DNA of 64,000 bases from an uncultured Eubacteriales bacterium (GTDB taxonomy: Bacteria > Bacillota > Clostridia > Oscillospirales > Acutalibacteraceae): contig CAOSWK010000002.1 in NCBI GenBank assembly GCA_948527295.1, positions 157,868 through 221,867 of the forward strand. Direction: 5' to 3'. The stretch's first letter is position 1, and each line of letters opens with the position of its first letter. The translations under genes and the position numbers were made by a program. Shown here piece after piece: positions 50,889 through 59,914 of this stretch. The notes beneath the pieces were generated by a model. That model saw nothing but the letters and a program-made list of their open reading frames with translations. It had not been told where the DNA came from and did not search any database.

Positions 50889-52484
50889 ATGAAGAGAATT
50901 GAAAATTTATGCATGAAGTGTATGAGCGATAAGGGCGGGCTTAAACGGTGCCCTTTTTGCGGATATGTTGGCGGCGAAGCTGAGCTGGGCGGTGCTTTTG
51001 AGAGAAATTTGATTTTGCAGGATAATTATGTGATGGGCAACAAAGTCCGCGAGAATGCGGAGTCCGTCTGCTATATAGGCTACGATATGAAAAATAAGTC
51101 CAAGGTGCATATTCGGGAGTTTTTTCCGGCAGAGATTTGCAATCGGGGCTCAGATGGCTTAAGCGTTGTGGCTAAGGAGAGTTGCAGCGAGAGGTATGAA
51201 GATCTTAAGACTTCATTTTTGCAATATTTTCGGTCGCTGGCTAAGGTTCGGGACATTGATGCGGTCTGCTCTGTTTACGACATTTTTGCGGATTACGGCA
51301 CGGCGTATGTTATATCGGAAATGGTGGACGGAATCACCTTGTCGGAGCTAGTAAGGCGGAACAAAAAGCCGCTAGAATGGGACACGACGAAGGTATTGTT
51401 TATGCCGCTTATTTCTGCGTTTAGTCGATTAAGTAAGGCCGGCATTCTGCATCTTGCGGTTAGCCCCGATGCGCTGATTGTTAGTAGAACCGGAAAGATG
51501 TATATTTCTGATTTTTCCACGCCAAACGCGCGGCAGATTGGAACTTTTTTTGATTTTGATTTTAACAAGGGATATACCGCGCCAGAACAATATATTAAAG
51601 GGTACAGACTCACACAAGCTGCGGACGTTTACGGTTTAGCAGCGTCGCTGTTTTTTGCCTTGGTAGGTTTTGCGCCAAAGGATGCTTCGGCCCGAGAAAT
51701 CGACGACCGGCTGTTGATTCCAGTTAAACTTTTGAAGAACATCCCGCCGCATGTGGTCTCGGCGCTTTCGCATGCTCTGAGAGTTAATGCCCAAAGCCGA
51801 ACTCAGACTTTTGAAATTTTTCGAGACGAACTGACAGAGACTTCCGCGAAATACCTGAAGGAACAAGAAATGATCGTAACTGAAAGCCAAGAGAATAGTA
51901 GAGATAGCAAGGCAGATAAACGAAAAAACCTTGCGTGGATCTTGAGCACGGCCGGCGTTGCGCTAACGGCGCTCATTTTGCTGGTGGCCTTTTTTGTTTA
52001 TAATAACGCAAACAAAAAAGTCGAACCGGGCGCGGAAAGTCCGTTAGTTTCGGAGGCGTCCAATACTCAAGAAAATATTACGGTGCCTGATTTTATCAGC
52101 ATGGACGCGGATAAGTTAGTGCAGAACAGCGAAATGTCGGACTATAATATTTTTTTTTCAGAAAAAGCTTTTGATGACAAAATTGCGGAAGGCAAGGTAA
52201 TTTCGCAGACCCCGGCACCGGGTAGCTTGGTAAAAAAAGGCTCAAACATCGTGCTTGTAGTCAGCAAAGGGCCTAAGTTTCGAGCTTTGCCGCAGATTGA
52301 AGGCTTAACGTTGTCGCAAGCTTCCGCCGTTTTAACTAAAGATGGCTTCACTCCGGCGTCGGAATTTTGCTATAGCAACAGCGTCGCACAGGGAAAGGTT
52401 ATTGGCTACAAGGGGTGCGCGAAGGGCGACAAGCTTGAATTTGGCGCCAAGGTAACGATTCTTGTTAGCAAAGGCAAAAGATAG
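50889..52484 (+). CDS. Zinc-ribbon pseudokinase with transmembrane helix and two PASTA domains
   Basis: 531 residues, related to the PknB/PrkC kinases that sense wall fragments. Order: zinc ribbon (CMKC ... CPFCG), kinase-like domain (about 45-320), membrane helix (AWILSTAGVALTALILLVAFF), two PASTA repeats (ITVPDFISMDADKLVQ and RALPQIEGLTLSQASAVL). The catalytic loop reads HLAVSPDALIV instead of HRDxxPxN: the base Asp, Arg and Asn are missing, and the DFG motif is DFS, although TAPEQY (APE) remains. It should not phosphorylate, and may be a scaffold or sensor. Ribosome site GGAGG. Confidence 0.85.
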   Translation: MKRIENLCMKCMSDKGGLKRCPFCGYVGGEAELGGAFERNLILQDNYVMGNKVRENAESVCYIGYDMKNKSKVHIREFFPAEICNRGSDGLSVVAKESCSERYEDLKTSFLQYFRSLAKVRDIDAVCSVYDIFADYGTAYVISEMVDGITLSELVRRNKKPLEWDTTKVLFMPLISAFSRLSKAGILHLAVSPDALIVSRTGKMYISDFSTPNARQIGTFFDFDFNKGYTAPEQYIKGYRLTQAADVYGLAASLFFALVGFAPKDASAREIDDRLLIPVKLLKNIPPHVVSALSHALRVNAQSRTQTFEIFRDELTETSAKYLKEQEMIVTESQENSRDSKADKRKNLAWILSTAGVALTALILLVAFFVYNNANKKVEPGAESPLVSEASNTQENITVPDFISMDADKLVQNSEMSDYNIFFSEKAFDDKIAEGKVISQTPAPGSLVKKGSNIVLVVSKGPKFRALPQIEGLTLSQASAVLTKDGFTPASEFCYSNSVAQGKVIGYKGCAKGDKLEFGAKVTILVSKGKR

Positions 52485-52532
52485 ACTATGGCCTAAAATC
52501 ATAAAACCAATGCCCATTTTGGCGGCACTGGC

Positions 52533-52700
52533 TTAACTTTTTCTTTTTTTGTTAGCCGTATTACTGCAGTTTCGTTCGCAAGCGGCGCAATCTCCTGCGC
52601 AAAGGCTTGTGAGTTTACGGCTTTTATATAATCTAATCTGCTTCACAATCGCCCAAATAACTATCGCGATCGCGACCACAGCTATGACAATGTCAATCAT
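52533..52700 (-). CDS. FeoB-associated Cys-rich membrane protein
   Basis: 55 residues from the ATG after AAAAGGAGCCG. One membrane helix (IDIVIAVVAIAIVIWAIV) then CAGDCAACERNC. Small proteins with this layout follow feoB in many Firmicutes and are thought to help iron uptake. It lies 25 bases after feoB in the same direction. Confidence 0.85.
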   Translation of the reverse strand: MIDIVIAVVAIAIVIWAIVKQIRLYKSRKLTSLCAGDCAACERNCSNTANKKRKS

Positions 52701-52725
52701 AAAAAATCGGCTCCTTTTGAAATCT

Positions 52726-54834
52726 TCAAAAAAACTTAGAAATCGCAGACCCAACCTGAAACACCAGCATAGAAGCGGTCCAGGCTAAAATCAACTGATA
52801 GCTAAGCGCGAGAACAGTCCATTTTACGCTTTTTAGCTCCTTGTACATGGCCGAGAGCGCCGCGACGCACGGCGTGTACAGCAGAACAAAAACCATGAAA
52901 GCGTAGGCCGAAATGGTTGAAAACTGATCCGCAATTACCTGCGAAACGCCCGCTAGCCCGCCGGTGCCGTAAAGAACAGCCATGGTGCTAACGACAGATT
53001 CTTTTGCGATTAAGCCAGAAAGCAGCGAAACTGCGGCCCGCCAGTCGCCAAACCCGCATAGTGAAAACACCGGCGCGATCACCATTCCAACTGATGCTAA
53101 AATGCTTTCGCTTTTGTCAAAGATCATCTGCAGGCTCAAATTGAACGACTGCAAAAACCAGATCACGATAGTCGCCGCGACCAAGATGGTGCCGGCCTTA
53201 ACGATGAAGTCCTTTAACCTCGCGCCAACATGCAAACACAAATTTTTTAGGGTTGGCATGCGGTATGCCGGGAGTTCCATGATGAACGAAGCGGTTTCGC
53301 CCTTTAAAACCGGGCCTTTAAACACCATGGCCGTGAAGACCGCGACCAAAATTCCCAACAAATATATAGAAGAAATCGCCAAAACCTGATGCTCTCGAAA
53401 CAGCGCCGCGATGAACATAGCGTAAACCGGCATTTTTGCGCTGCAGGACATAAACGGAATCATCAGTATTGTGAGCTTTTTGTCGTTTTCTTTTTCTAAA
53501 ATTCGCGTCCCCAAAATCGCCGGCACAGTGCATCCGAAGCCCATCAACAAAGGCACAAAAGCTCGGCCAGAAAGCCCGACCTTGCGCAAAAGTTTATCCA
53601 TGATAAAAGCCGCCCGTGCCATGTATCCGCTGTCTTCTAGGATGGAGAGCAACGTGAACAATATCATGACCTGCGGAAAAAACGAGATCACCGACCCGAC
53701 GCCTTCAATTATCCCGTCAATTATCAAGCTCTTAGACCACGCCGCCACGCCAAGGCTGGTCAATAAATTTAACTCAAACCCGCCAAACACATCTTTAATC
53801 AAAAATTCAAACTGGTCTCTTAAAAAAGACCCTACCGGCCCGAATGTGACGTGAAAAATAAAAATCATCATGACGGCGAAAATGGGCACGGCCAAAAATT
53901 TGTTTGTGATAACCCTGTCGATCTTGTCGGTTAAAGTGATGTGCTCCGGCGCGTGTTTCCGCTTGATTGCGGCCGCGCACAAGCTATATATGTATTTGTA
54001 GCGCTGGTCGGCTATCAGCATTTGCTCGTCCATGTGCGGTGGCAGGCCCACCGTGCCTTTATACAGATTTATGTTTTTCACCTGCGGTTTAGTCAGCTTT
54101 ATTTTTTGCATTAATAATTCGTCATTCTCAAAAAGCTTGACAGCAAGCCAACGTAAGCTCATTTTATTTTGTAAATTTTCAAAATTTTCAGCATTAAAGC
54201 CCTTCGACAGTTCATTTTCTATTTTAGAAATAACATTTTCAACTTTGTCGTCGTATATTTTCCTAGCGGTTTTAGAACCATCTTTCTTCTCAGCGTACCG
54301 AATAGCCAAGTCCAAAAGCTCGTTAACCCCGATCCCTTTGTTCGCAGATATTGGCACAATCGGCACATTCAGCTCACTGCGAAACTTATTATAGTCAATA
54401 ATATCGCCCTTTTTTTCAACAACATCCGTCATGTTAAAAGCAATAATCATCGGCTTTTGCAGCTCCAAAAGTTGCGTCGTCAGGTACAGACTGCGCTCCA
54501 AAATAGTCGCGTCAACAATGTTAATAATCAGATCCGGGTTGTCCTCAATCAAAGAAACCCTCGTAACAATCTCTTCCGAAGAGTACGGCGACAAAGAATA
54601 AATCCCCGGCAAATCAAGAATATTAATCTTAACGCCTATAAAACGCAAACTCCCTTCCTTTTTTTCAACAGTCACGCCCGGCCAGTTGCCAACGTGCTGG
54701 TTACTCCCGGTGAGCTCGTTAAACAGCGTGGTTTTGCCACAATTAGGGTTTCCCACCAAGGCAATCTTCAGTGTTTTTGAGCCTATATTAAAATTTTTCG
54801 TATTTTTATTCAACGCCGTCGTTGATGCAGACAT
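52726..54834 (-). CDS. feoB: Ferrous iron transporter FeoB
   Basis: Fe(II) uptake GTPase-permease, 702 residues. The N-terminal G domain has GNPNCGKTTLFNEL, DLPGIYSLSPYS and the base-recognition region FNMTDVV; the membrane half has the Gate motifs with conserved cysteines (GFGCTVPAILGTR and MSCSAKMPVY). Starts three bases after feoA, forming feoA-feoB plus the Cys-rich partner. Confidence 0.95.
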   Translation of the reverse strand: MSASTTALNKNTKNFNIGSKTLKIALVGNPNCGKTTLFNELTGSNQHVGNWPGVTVEKKEGSLRFIGVKINILDLPGIYSLSPYSSEEIVTRVSLIEDNPDLIINIVDATILERSLYLTTQLLELQKPMIIAFNMTDVVEKKGDIIDYNKFRSELNVPIVPISANKGIGVNELLDLAIRYAEKKDGSKTARKIYDDKVENVISKIENELSKGFNAENFENLQNKMSLRWLAVKLFENDELLMQKIKLTKPQVKNINLYKGTVGLPPHMDEQMLIADQRYKYIYSLCAAAIKRKHAPEHITLTDKIDRVITNKFLAVPIFAVMMIFIFHVTFGPVGSFLRDQFEFLIKDVFGGFELNLLTSLGVAAWSKSLIIDGIIEGVGSVISFFPQVMILFTLLSILEDSGYMARAAFIMDKLLRKVGLSGRAFVPLLMGFGCTVPAILGTRILEKENDKKLTILMIPFMSCSAKMPVYAMFIAALFREHQVLAISSIYLLGILVAVFTAMVFKGPVLKGETASFIMELPAYRMPTLKNLCLHVGARLKDFIVKAGTILVAATIVIWFLQSFNLSLQMIFDKSESILASVGMVIAPVFSLCGFGDWRAAVSLLSGLIAKESVVSTMAVLYGTGGLAGVSQVIADQFSTISAYAFMVFVLLYTPCVAALSAMYKELKSVKWTVLALSYQLILAWTASMLVFQVGSAISKFF

Positions 54835-54837
54835 TGA

Positions 54838-55068
54838 TCATTTCCTTTCTTTAATTTGAATATTTTGCGCTTCCGACTTCCTAATGCTAAGGTCAAACCC
54901 GCGAACGTTAATCTCAATAGGGTCGCCAAAAGGGGCAATCCGCTTCATAATAACCAAAGCACCCGGCGTGATACCCATGTCCACAATCCGCCGCCGCAAG
55001 CCCTTATCGCAGACGATTTTTTCTACAACTCCAAACTGGCCCGGCTTTAAATCGTTCAGCGTTTTCAC
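54838..55068 (-). CDS. feoA: Ferrous iron transport protein FeoA
   Basis: Small SH3-like partner of FeoB. 76 residues from the GTG after AAAGGAGCACTTG: VKTLNDLKPGQFGVVEKI, then RRRIVDMGITPGALVIMKR and GDPIEINVRGFDLSIRKSEA. An in-frame upstream ATG at 55128 adds 20 hydrophobic residues untypical of FeoA and is not used. No clear Fur or DtxR box was recognised in the 107-base promoter gap. Confidence 0.92.
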   Translation of the reverse strand: MKTLNDLKPGQFGVVEKIVCDKGLRRRIVDMGITPGALVIMKRIAPFGDPIEINVRGFDLSIRKSEAQNIQIKERK

Positions 55069-55174
55069 CCCAAGTGCTCCTTTCAAAAATCTCCAAATAA
55101 TAATGCTAATAGCCGCCTTCATGCTCACTCAGCGCAACCACAAACAAGCCGTCACAATAGTGTATGCGCTAATT

Positions 55175-56026
55175 TTAGCCTTCATGTTTTTGGTTAAGGC
55201 AGTTGTGATATTCGTTAATCTTTGCCGTTAAAGCCTGAAAAAATTCAGCTTGCTTTTCTTGAGGGATTCCCTGCGACATTATAGCCAAAAAGTAAGGTTG
55301 GCTATTTTCGTCAAAAATTATAGCCTCGTCGGCACAAATTAACTTGCTTGGGATCCAGCCTGGTTTATGAAAAACAGTTAAATTAGGCACGCCCGCAGGA
55401 ATTTTGTCATTGTAAATTCCACTTGAGTAAAAAGATTTAATCATTTCTGCAAGTGCGGTGCCGTCGGACATATATCTATAAAGGGTCTCCAAGTGCAAAA
55501 CTAAATCCTCAGGGCTAAAGTCCTGGAAGCAGAGTCGTTCTGTTTTGATTATAATTTCCAAAGGAGCTAAAATTTCTTTCAAATATGGCTCTGTGACGAC
55601 TTCCATCATAAGCATCCGAAACGCTACGTTGTCACTATGTGTGATTAATAATTTAAGTAATTGCTCTATCGTGTACTTTTTGCCGAACATTTCGTATTGA
55701 ATTATCCCGGTTCCGCCGTATTTATGATAACTTTTGTATTCAACAGTATCGCTAAGATTTATCTTGCCACTTTTAAGCATATCAAACACGCAAATAGCAA
55801 GACAAGTCTTATTGGTGCTTGCCGGGTCGTATTCTTTTTTGGAATTATAGCCCAAAACGTCACTAGTACTAGGATTTTTATAACAAAATCCAACGTCATA
55901 TTTTTGGCACATATCGAATATTTCTGCCTTTAACGTTTGACAATTACAAGCGTTGGCGCTACTTTTAACACAAGATATGGACAAGAAAAGCATTAAAACT
56001 ACAGTAAAAATTCTTTTAATTTTCAT
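55175..56026 (-). CDS. Class A beta-lactamase-like serine hydrolase, probable lipoprotein
   Basis: 283 residues. The signal segment ends with LSISC, a plausible lipobox. The SxxK motif is STNK (DPASTNKTCLAI), and SDN is intact (ITHSDNVAFRML). The third motif, KTG in beta-lactamases, reads HKPGW. The Glu of the omega loop is not clear. It may be a wall hydrolase or DD-peptidase-like enzyme rather than a true lactamase. Faces feoA on the same strand but is likely separate. Confidence 0.75.
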   Translation of the reverse strand: MKIKRIFTVVLMLFLSISCVKSSANACNCQTLKAEIFDMCQKYDVGFCYKNPSTSDVLGYNSKKEYDPASTNKTCLAICVFDMLKSGKINLSDTVEYKSYHKYGGTGIIQYEMFGKKYTIEQLLKLLITHSDNVAFRMLMMEVVTEPYLKEILAPLEIIIKTERLCFQDFSPEDLVLHLETLYRYMSDGTALAEMIKSFYSSGIYNDKIPAGVPNLTVFHKPGWIPSKLICADEAIIFDENSQPYFLAIMSQGIPQEKQAEFFQALTAKINEYHNCLNQKHEG

Positions 56027-56275
56027 TTAATAAGTGACTCCTTCAATACACAAGATTAATAAATTGTATGGACAAATAATTGAATTTATTTATCAACACC
56101 GGTATAATTACATTTTACCAGAGGCTATTAGAAATTTCAAGGTTGAAACTATAATGCCAGCTAAGTTTTAAGTTGACAGCTTTAGTTCATTAGGCAAAAC
56201 AAAGGATGTGATAAAGTACAGCCCAAGCTTATACTTAGCAAACAGTTTTACCTTAAATTTTTTAGTTTTAAACAG
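56027..56275. other. Intergenic region with one decayed frame
   Basis: A plus-strand stretch (about 56079-56171) encodes QIIEFIYQHRYNYILPEAIR and onward for some 30 codons before a stop. It looks protein-like but is not recognised, and has no start or ribosome site. Confidence 0.3.
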
Positions 56276-56304
56276 TTGACTTTCTGTCTTCATCGTTGTA
56301 CACT
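56276..56304 (+). promoter_or_regulatory. Promoter of the secreted protein gene at 56335
   Basis: TTGACT and TACACT with a 17-base spacer. Confidence 0.65.
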
Positions 56305-56334
56305 TAATTCAATATTTTATAAGGAGAGATTTTT

Positions 56335-57015
56335 TTGAAAAACAAACGTTTACACAAAATACCAATATTGGTAATGGTCACTTGTCTTTTTCTCATGGGC
56401 TTTACTTGCCCTATAAGCGCTACTATGTATGATGACAGCAACATTTCTTCTGTTCCACAGGCTAATCGCTCTGCAGCCGAGGCCATGCACGATCCCCGCC
56501 CTTTTTCTTTCCGCAAGATAGCTAATGGACATTACGTTGTTAGTGATATAAATGTTGAAAAAATCTCTATAGTTTATAATCATGAAACACTTGAAAAAAA
56601 GAGAGCCGCTGTGTTTCCTGGAACTTACAATGGTGAATTTGTAGACGGTGTCGATGAAGATGCTTTTAATGGCATAAATACCTTTAATAATGACCCAGAA
56701 AAAAATCAAGGACTTGAAGCTCGCCTTTACTATATTTGTAGGCCTGAAATATATGATAATACGACTGAAACATGTGATGATACCTTTAAAGCAGATGATG
56801 ATTGTGTTGAAGTACCTGAAAATAATAAATTGGGATGTAGTAATAAAAGAAGGTCATTGCCCACTTATGTACATTTTGCTAAACAAGCTGAAGAGTGTTT
56901 AGTAGCCGGTAGTCCTTGGTCTGAAGTAAATTTTTTACCTCAACTAAAAGAGAAAGAGGATATGCAAGAAGGAGAAAAAAACGAAGAAGATACGCAAGAA
57001 TATCAGGAAACTTAA
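56335..57015 (+). CDS. Secreted protein of unknown function
   Basis: 226 residues from TTG after AAGGAGAGA. A classical signal peptide (ILVMVTCLFLMGFTCPISAT) would be cut near residue 30. The mature part holds a small domain with RKIANGHYVVSDINVEKISI, several paired cysteines (CRPE, TCDDT, DCVE, GCSN, ECLV) and an acidic Glu-rich tail. AT-rich and unrecognised. It lies half a kilobase upstream of the second leader-bearing gene. Confidence 0.65.
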   Translation: MKNKRLHKIPILVMVTCLFLMGFTCPISATMYDDSNISSVPQANRSAAEAMHDPRPFSFRKIANGHYVVSDINVEKISIVYNHETLEKKRAAVFPGTYNGEFVDGVDEDAFNGINTFNNDPEKNQGLEARLYYICRPEIYDNTTETCDDTFKADDDCVEVPENNKLGCSNKRRSLPTYVHFAKQAEECLVAGSPWSEVNFLPQLKEKEDMQEGEKNEEDTQEYQET

Positions 57016-57036
57016 ATTAAATTTTTAAACTGAAAA

Positions 57037-57076
57037 AAGCTCTTATAGACATTTGTCTACAGAGCTTATATTTTGC
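57037..57076 (+). terminator. Terminator after the secreted protein gene
   Basis: AAGCTCT / AGAGCTT outer arms with an inner TAGAC / GTCTA stem, then ATATTTTG. Confidence 0.75.
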
Positions 57077-57089
57077 TTAAAACAGAGTT

Positions 57090-57239
57090 TTAATACGTAG
57101 GGGGCATCGGTACCTTGTAAAAAGTAAAGAGTTTAGCAAAATCCCAGCAAAAAAGCTCCGAACGCGAATTGTGTGCGATGCTATCTATATATTTGAGATA
57201 GTTATAAAGGGCCTGATGGGAACCAGTAACGATGCGGGT
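57090..57239 (-). pseudogene. Unrecognised protein fragment
   Basis: The minus strand has 49 open codons with protein-like composition: TRIVTGSHQALYNYLKYIDS, then FCWDFAKLFTFYKVPMPPTY and a stop. Upstream the same frame is cut by stops (KHLQVA then TAA), and the rest of the 57016-57483 gap has no gene. I cannot identify the family. Confidence 0.4.
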
Positions 57240-57483
57240 TTAAGCCACTTGCAAGTGTTTACGAAAATACAAATTCGTCGTAAATCGATGAATTTAATAG
57301 TTGCATTGTACCAGAAACAGTAAAAAATCAATATTATAAAAGTTGTCGCCTTAAATTTAAAAGGTGGTATTTTGTTTTTGCTGAGAGTTAAGGATATTTT
57401 TACATGCAGCGGAATTTATTACTTTTTGTGTTCGAAGCCCAGGCAAATTATGCACAAAAAACATCAAAATTATATAAAATAAG

Positions 57484-57512
57484 TTGATTTTTAACGCAAA
57501 TTATGATATAAT
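57484..57512 (+). promoter_or_regulatory. Promoter of the second leader-bearing gene
   Basis: TTGATT and TATAAT with a 17-base spacer, 31 bases before the start; very like the promoter of the gene at 28137. Confidence 0.8.
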
Positions 57513-57543
57513 ATAATCAATTATGGAAAAGGAGTGGATTTTA

Positions 57544-59199
57544 ATGGAAAACAACAAGAGAAAAGAAATAGCAGAGTTTTATAAGCAAATTTTTTTAGAT
57601 GAAAAGTTAAAGGAAAAACTTAGAGAAGAAGCAAAGAAAATCACAAATGAAGAAGATTTAAGGAAATTAATCCGTGAAGAGATCATGCCGCTTATGAAAA
57701 AATTTAAGGTGAATTTTTTGGAAGAGGAGCTTCTTGAATTTGAAAAGGAAACTAGAGAAGAATTATCGGACGAAGCTTTAGAAGGTGTCAGTGGGGGCTT
57801 GTCGGTTAACTCTTCAGTAGCTGGCGGGATATTGGCTTTGGCACTTGTGGCTGGAGGCGGAATGGCACTTGGGCAAACTACATATGCCGCAGAAACTGCG
57901 CCGGAATCTTCAATATCTATGCAGGCTGATGAAAAAAACGACGATGAAGATGAAGATAACGAAATAGATTTTGAAAATGAGCTAGTTAATGAATGGACGG
58001 ATGAAAATATAAGGGCCTTTGTTGACTACTTAGATAACCTTTCTGAAGATCATTTTGTAGATAATAGTGAAGGCCATGGCCTTAAAGATGAATACGAGAA
58101 TCTAGTGAATAATCTGCGCAGCCTTAAGGAAGCCATTGATGAAGAAGATGTTGAAATCCCAGATGACGTAGATGACGATTTAGAAGCTTATTTTTATTTT
58201 ACTTTTGCTGATGAAGATGGTGATGACTATGACTATAATATGGGAAACAATAATAGCGATGAGGACGAAGACGACAATGAAGTAAAAATATCTGATGAAA
58301 TTGATGATGAAGTGTCTAATGAAGACGAAGACGACAATGAAGTAAAAATATCTGATGAAATTAATGATGAAGTATCTAATGAAGACGAAGACGACAATGA
58401 ATTAGAAATATCTGATGAAATTGATGATGAAGTGTCTAATGAAGACAATGAGGAAAACGTTGATATAGAGATCTTTAAAGAAGACCTTCGTTTTACTCCA
58501 ATAACTCCTCATGGCTCAAATGTTTATAATAATTTTGCTGAATGTCTAAATAAGCTTCCTCAAAATTATTTCGATATGACTGGTGCATTTAATGATAAAG
58601 CCCCAGAAGATTTAAAATCAAATCTATATCTTGCTTGTAGATATCTTCATGTTACACCGGAAGGAAAGGTGTGTGCAGACCAAGACGGAAAAGATGTGAT
58701 TTCGTCTAAAGTTTTAGAAACACTAGTTAACTTTTCTCGCTGTAACTCAGGTTATAAATTTGATAAATATGCGGCATCGCATGATAAATTAAGTGAAGTT
58801 GTTAAGTTTGCAATGTTTAATAACCCTTCTTCTATTGAAAAGCTTGATTCACAGGAACTGAATCAATGGTATGTAAGCTATCTAGAGCTTAACCAAAGTG
58901 GTGAGCTAGATAATTTAAGCCCTGAAATCAGAGACATATTAGATGTATTTGTTTTGGCAGGCGGAGAGGCGGAAATTTTCTCTTCAGAAGAAACTTTTAG
59001 CAACAACGAAGAAGCCTCTTTCACTACTGCTAGCAGGAAAGAAAGCTCTACTGTTAATAATGAAGAAGCTTCTAACACGGGCAATGGACAAAGTTCTTCT
59101 ATTTTGGCAAGAGCAGCATCTGCAACGGTTTCTGCTGTTGGTTCAACAATAAGGGGTGCAGGTAAACTGGTCAGCAAAATTTTTTCTTTTTGGAAATAG
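57544..59199 (+). CDS. Large exported protein with Nif11-like double-glycine leader
   Basis: 551 residues from the ATG after AAAAGGAGTGG; an upstream ATG at 57523 would cover this site. Residues 1-85 are a leader closely matching the protein at 28137 and ending ELSDEALEGVSGG. Residues 88-116 form a hydrophobic stretch ending TTYAAETAP, an excellent signal-peptidase site. Then an acidic region, three perfect-length 20-residue repeats (S-D-E-I-x-D-E-V-S-N-E-D-E-D-D-N-E type), and a helical domain (about 320-470) resembling the tandem repeats of the 1005-residue protein. The C-terminus is Ser/Thr-rich and ends in a basic amphipathic segment. No enzyme motif. Confidence 0.82.
   Translation: MENNKRKEIAEFYKQIFLDEKLKEKLREEAKKITNEEDLRKLIREEIMPLMKKFKVNFLEEELLEFEKETREELSDEALEGVSGGLSVNSSVAGGILALALVAGGGMALGQTTYAAETAPESSISMQADEKNDDEDEDNEIDFENELVNEWTDENIRAFVDYLDNLSEDHFVDNSEGHGLKDEYENLVNNLRSLKEAIDEEDVEIPDDVDDDLEAYFYFTFADEDGDDYDYNMGNNNSDEDEDDNEVKISDEIDDEVSNEDEDDNEVKISDEINDEVSNEDEDDNELEISDEIDDEVSNEDNEENVDIEIFKEDLRFTPITPHGSNVYNNFAECLNKLPQNYFDMTGAFNDKAPEDLKSNLYLACRYLHVTPEGKVCADQDGKDVISSKVLETLVNFSRCNSGYKFDKYAASHDKLSEVVKFAMFNNPSSIEKLDSQELNQWYVSYLELNQSGELDNLSPEIRDILDVFVLAGGEAEIFSSEETFSNNEEASFTTASRKESSTVNNEEASNTGNGQSSSILARAASATVSAVGSTIRGAGKLVSKIFSFWK
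58261..58440 (+). repeat. Three tandem 60-bp coding repeats
   Basis: Three 60-base units each starting GARGACGAAGACGACAATGAA, differing at only a few bases, keep the frame and encode acidic 20-residue units. Copy number could vary by slippage. Confidence 0.95.
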
Positions 59200-59261
59200 T
59201 TAAATTGTTTAGGTTTGAGCTTTTTAACCGTTATAGAATTTTGAAAAATTTATAAATAAAA

Positions 59262-59312
59262 AAAAGGACCTTTATGCGAAACAAAAAAGCTGCTAAAGGG
59301 TCTTTTTATATT
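59262..59312 (+). terminator. Probable terminator after the leader-bearing gene
   Basis: AAAGGACCTTTA pairs imperfectly with TAAAGGGTCTTT, then a T run. Confidence 0.55.
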
Positions 59313-59450
59313 GATAACTCATTTTTTAACGGTTCTGATTTTCTTAAGCCTTTAAATGAAGTCCGATTAATATTGTCTATCAAATCGTTAATTTTTTGAG
59401 GACCGTTTGTTTTCTTTTAGCCATTTAGTATAATCTTACCAACCTGTTTC
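59306..59450 (-). pseudogene. YoeB/Txe-type toxin, decayed
   Basis: Minus-strand pieces GW, a TAA, DYTKWLKENK, then in the next frame KINDLIDNINRTSFKGLRKS and EPLKNELS follow the YoeB order. The Glu of the WED/WEE motif is a stop codon, there is a frameshift after KRS, and the protein ends before the catalytic C-terminus (the SGxWSRRI part). No antitoxin gene remains beside it. Inactive mRNA-interferase relic. Confidence 0.72.
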
Positions 59451-59557
59451 ATAAAAAATTATATTTTTACTCATAAAGTAAATCTTAAGATGTTTGTTTA
59501 TGTGATAAAATAACACTATCACAATGCAAATTAAATTATTAAAAATAAAGATGAATC

Positions 59558-59914
59558 ATGAAATCTGCGAGTACAATGAGAGAAGAAATTTTTCAATATG
59601 CAAAGGAAAAGTTCGGGACGAAGCCGGAATATATTTGGCTTAAGTTCCCTAAGTTAACATCTAAAATATCAATGTATTCTTCGCCCGCCACCCCTAGCTG
59701 GTTTTTCCTAACATGCAATAACGCTGCATACCATTTTGAATTTTCCTTGTTTCTCAAAATAGTTAAATGCGATCCAATTTTGATAGGTTCGCTACCAAAC
59801 AACAACGGATATTTGCCGAGATACCACATGAACAAAGCTAATTGGATAACTTTGCTTTTAGACGGCTCGGTGCCAAAAGATGACGTATTCAACTTTATTG
59901 ATCTAAGTTATTAG
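59558..59914 (+). pseudogene. MmcQ/YjbR family gene with an inverted internal segment
   Basis: The ends match the intact gene at 21691: EEIFQYAKEKFGTKPEYIWL at the start, KCDPILIGSLPNNNGYLPRY and LLLDGSVPKDDVFNFIDLSY at the end. The middle does not; its reverse complement does (TILRNKENSKWYAALLHVRK, then EYIDILDV). The flipped piece is 59654-59766, 113 bases, bounded by TTAA at both ends. Turning it round restores a complete frame. As written the frame happens to stay open for 118 codons, but the protein core is scrambled. Confidence 0.88.

Noticed and set aside
59558..59914. Site-specific phase switch at the inverted MmcQ/YjbR segment
   Set aside because: The ends share only TTAA (about five bases), too short for known invertases, and no invertase gene is adjacent. 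Kept as a microinversion.
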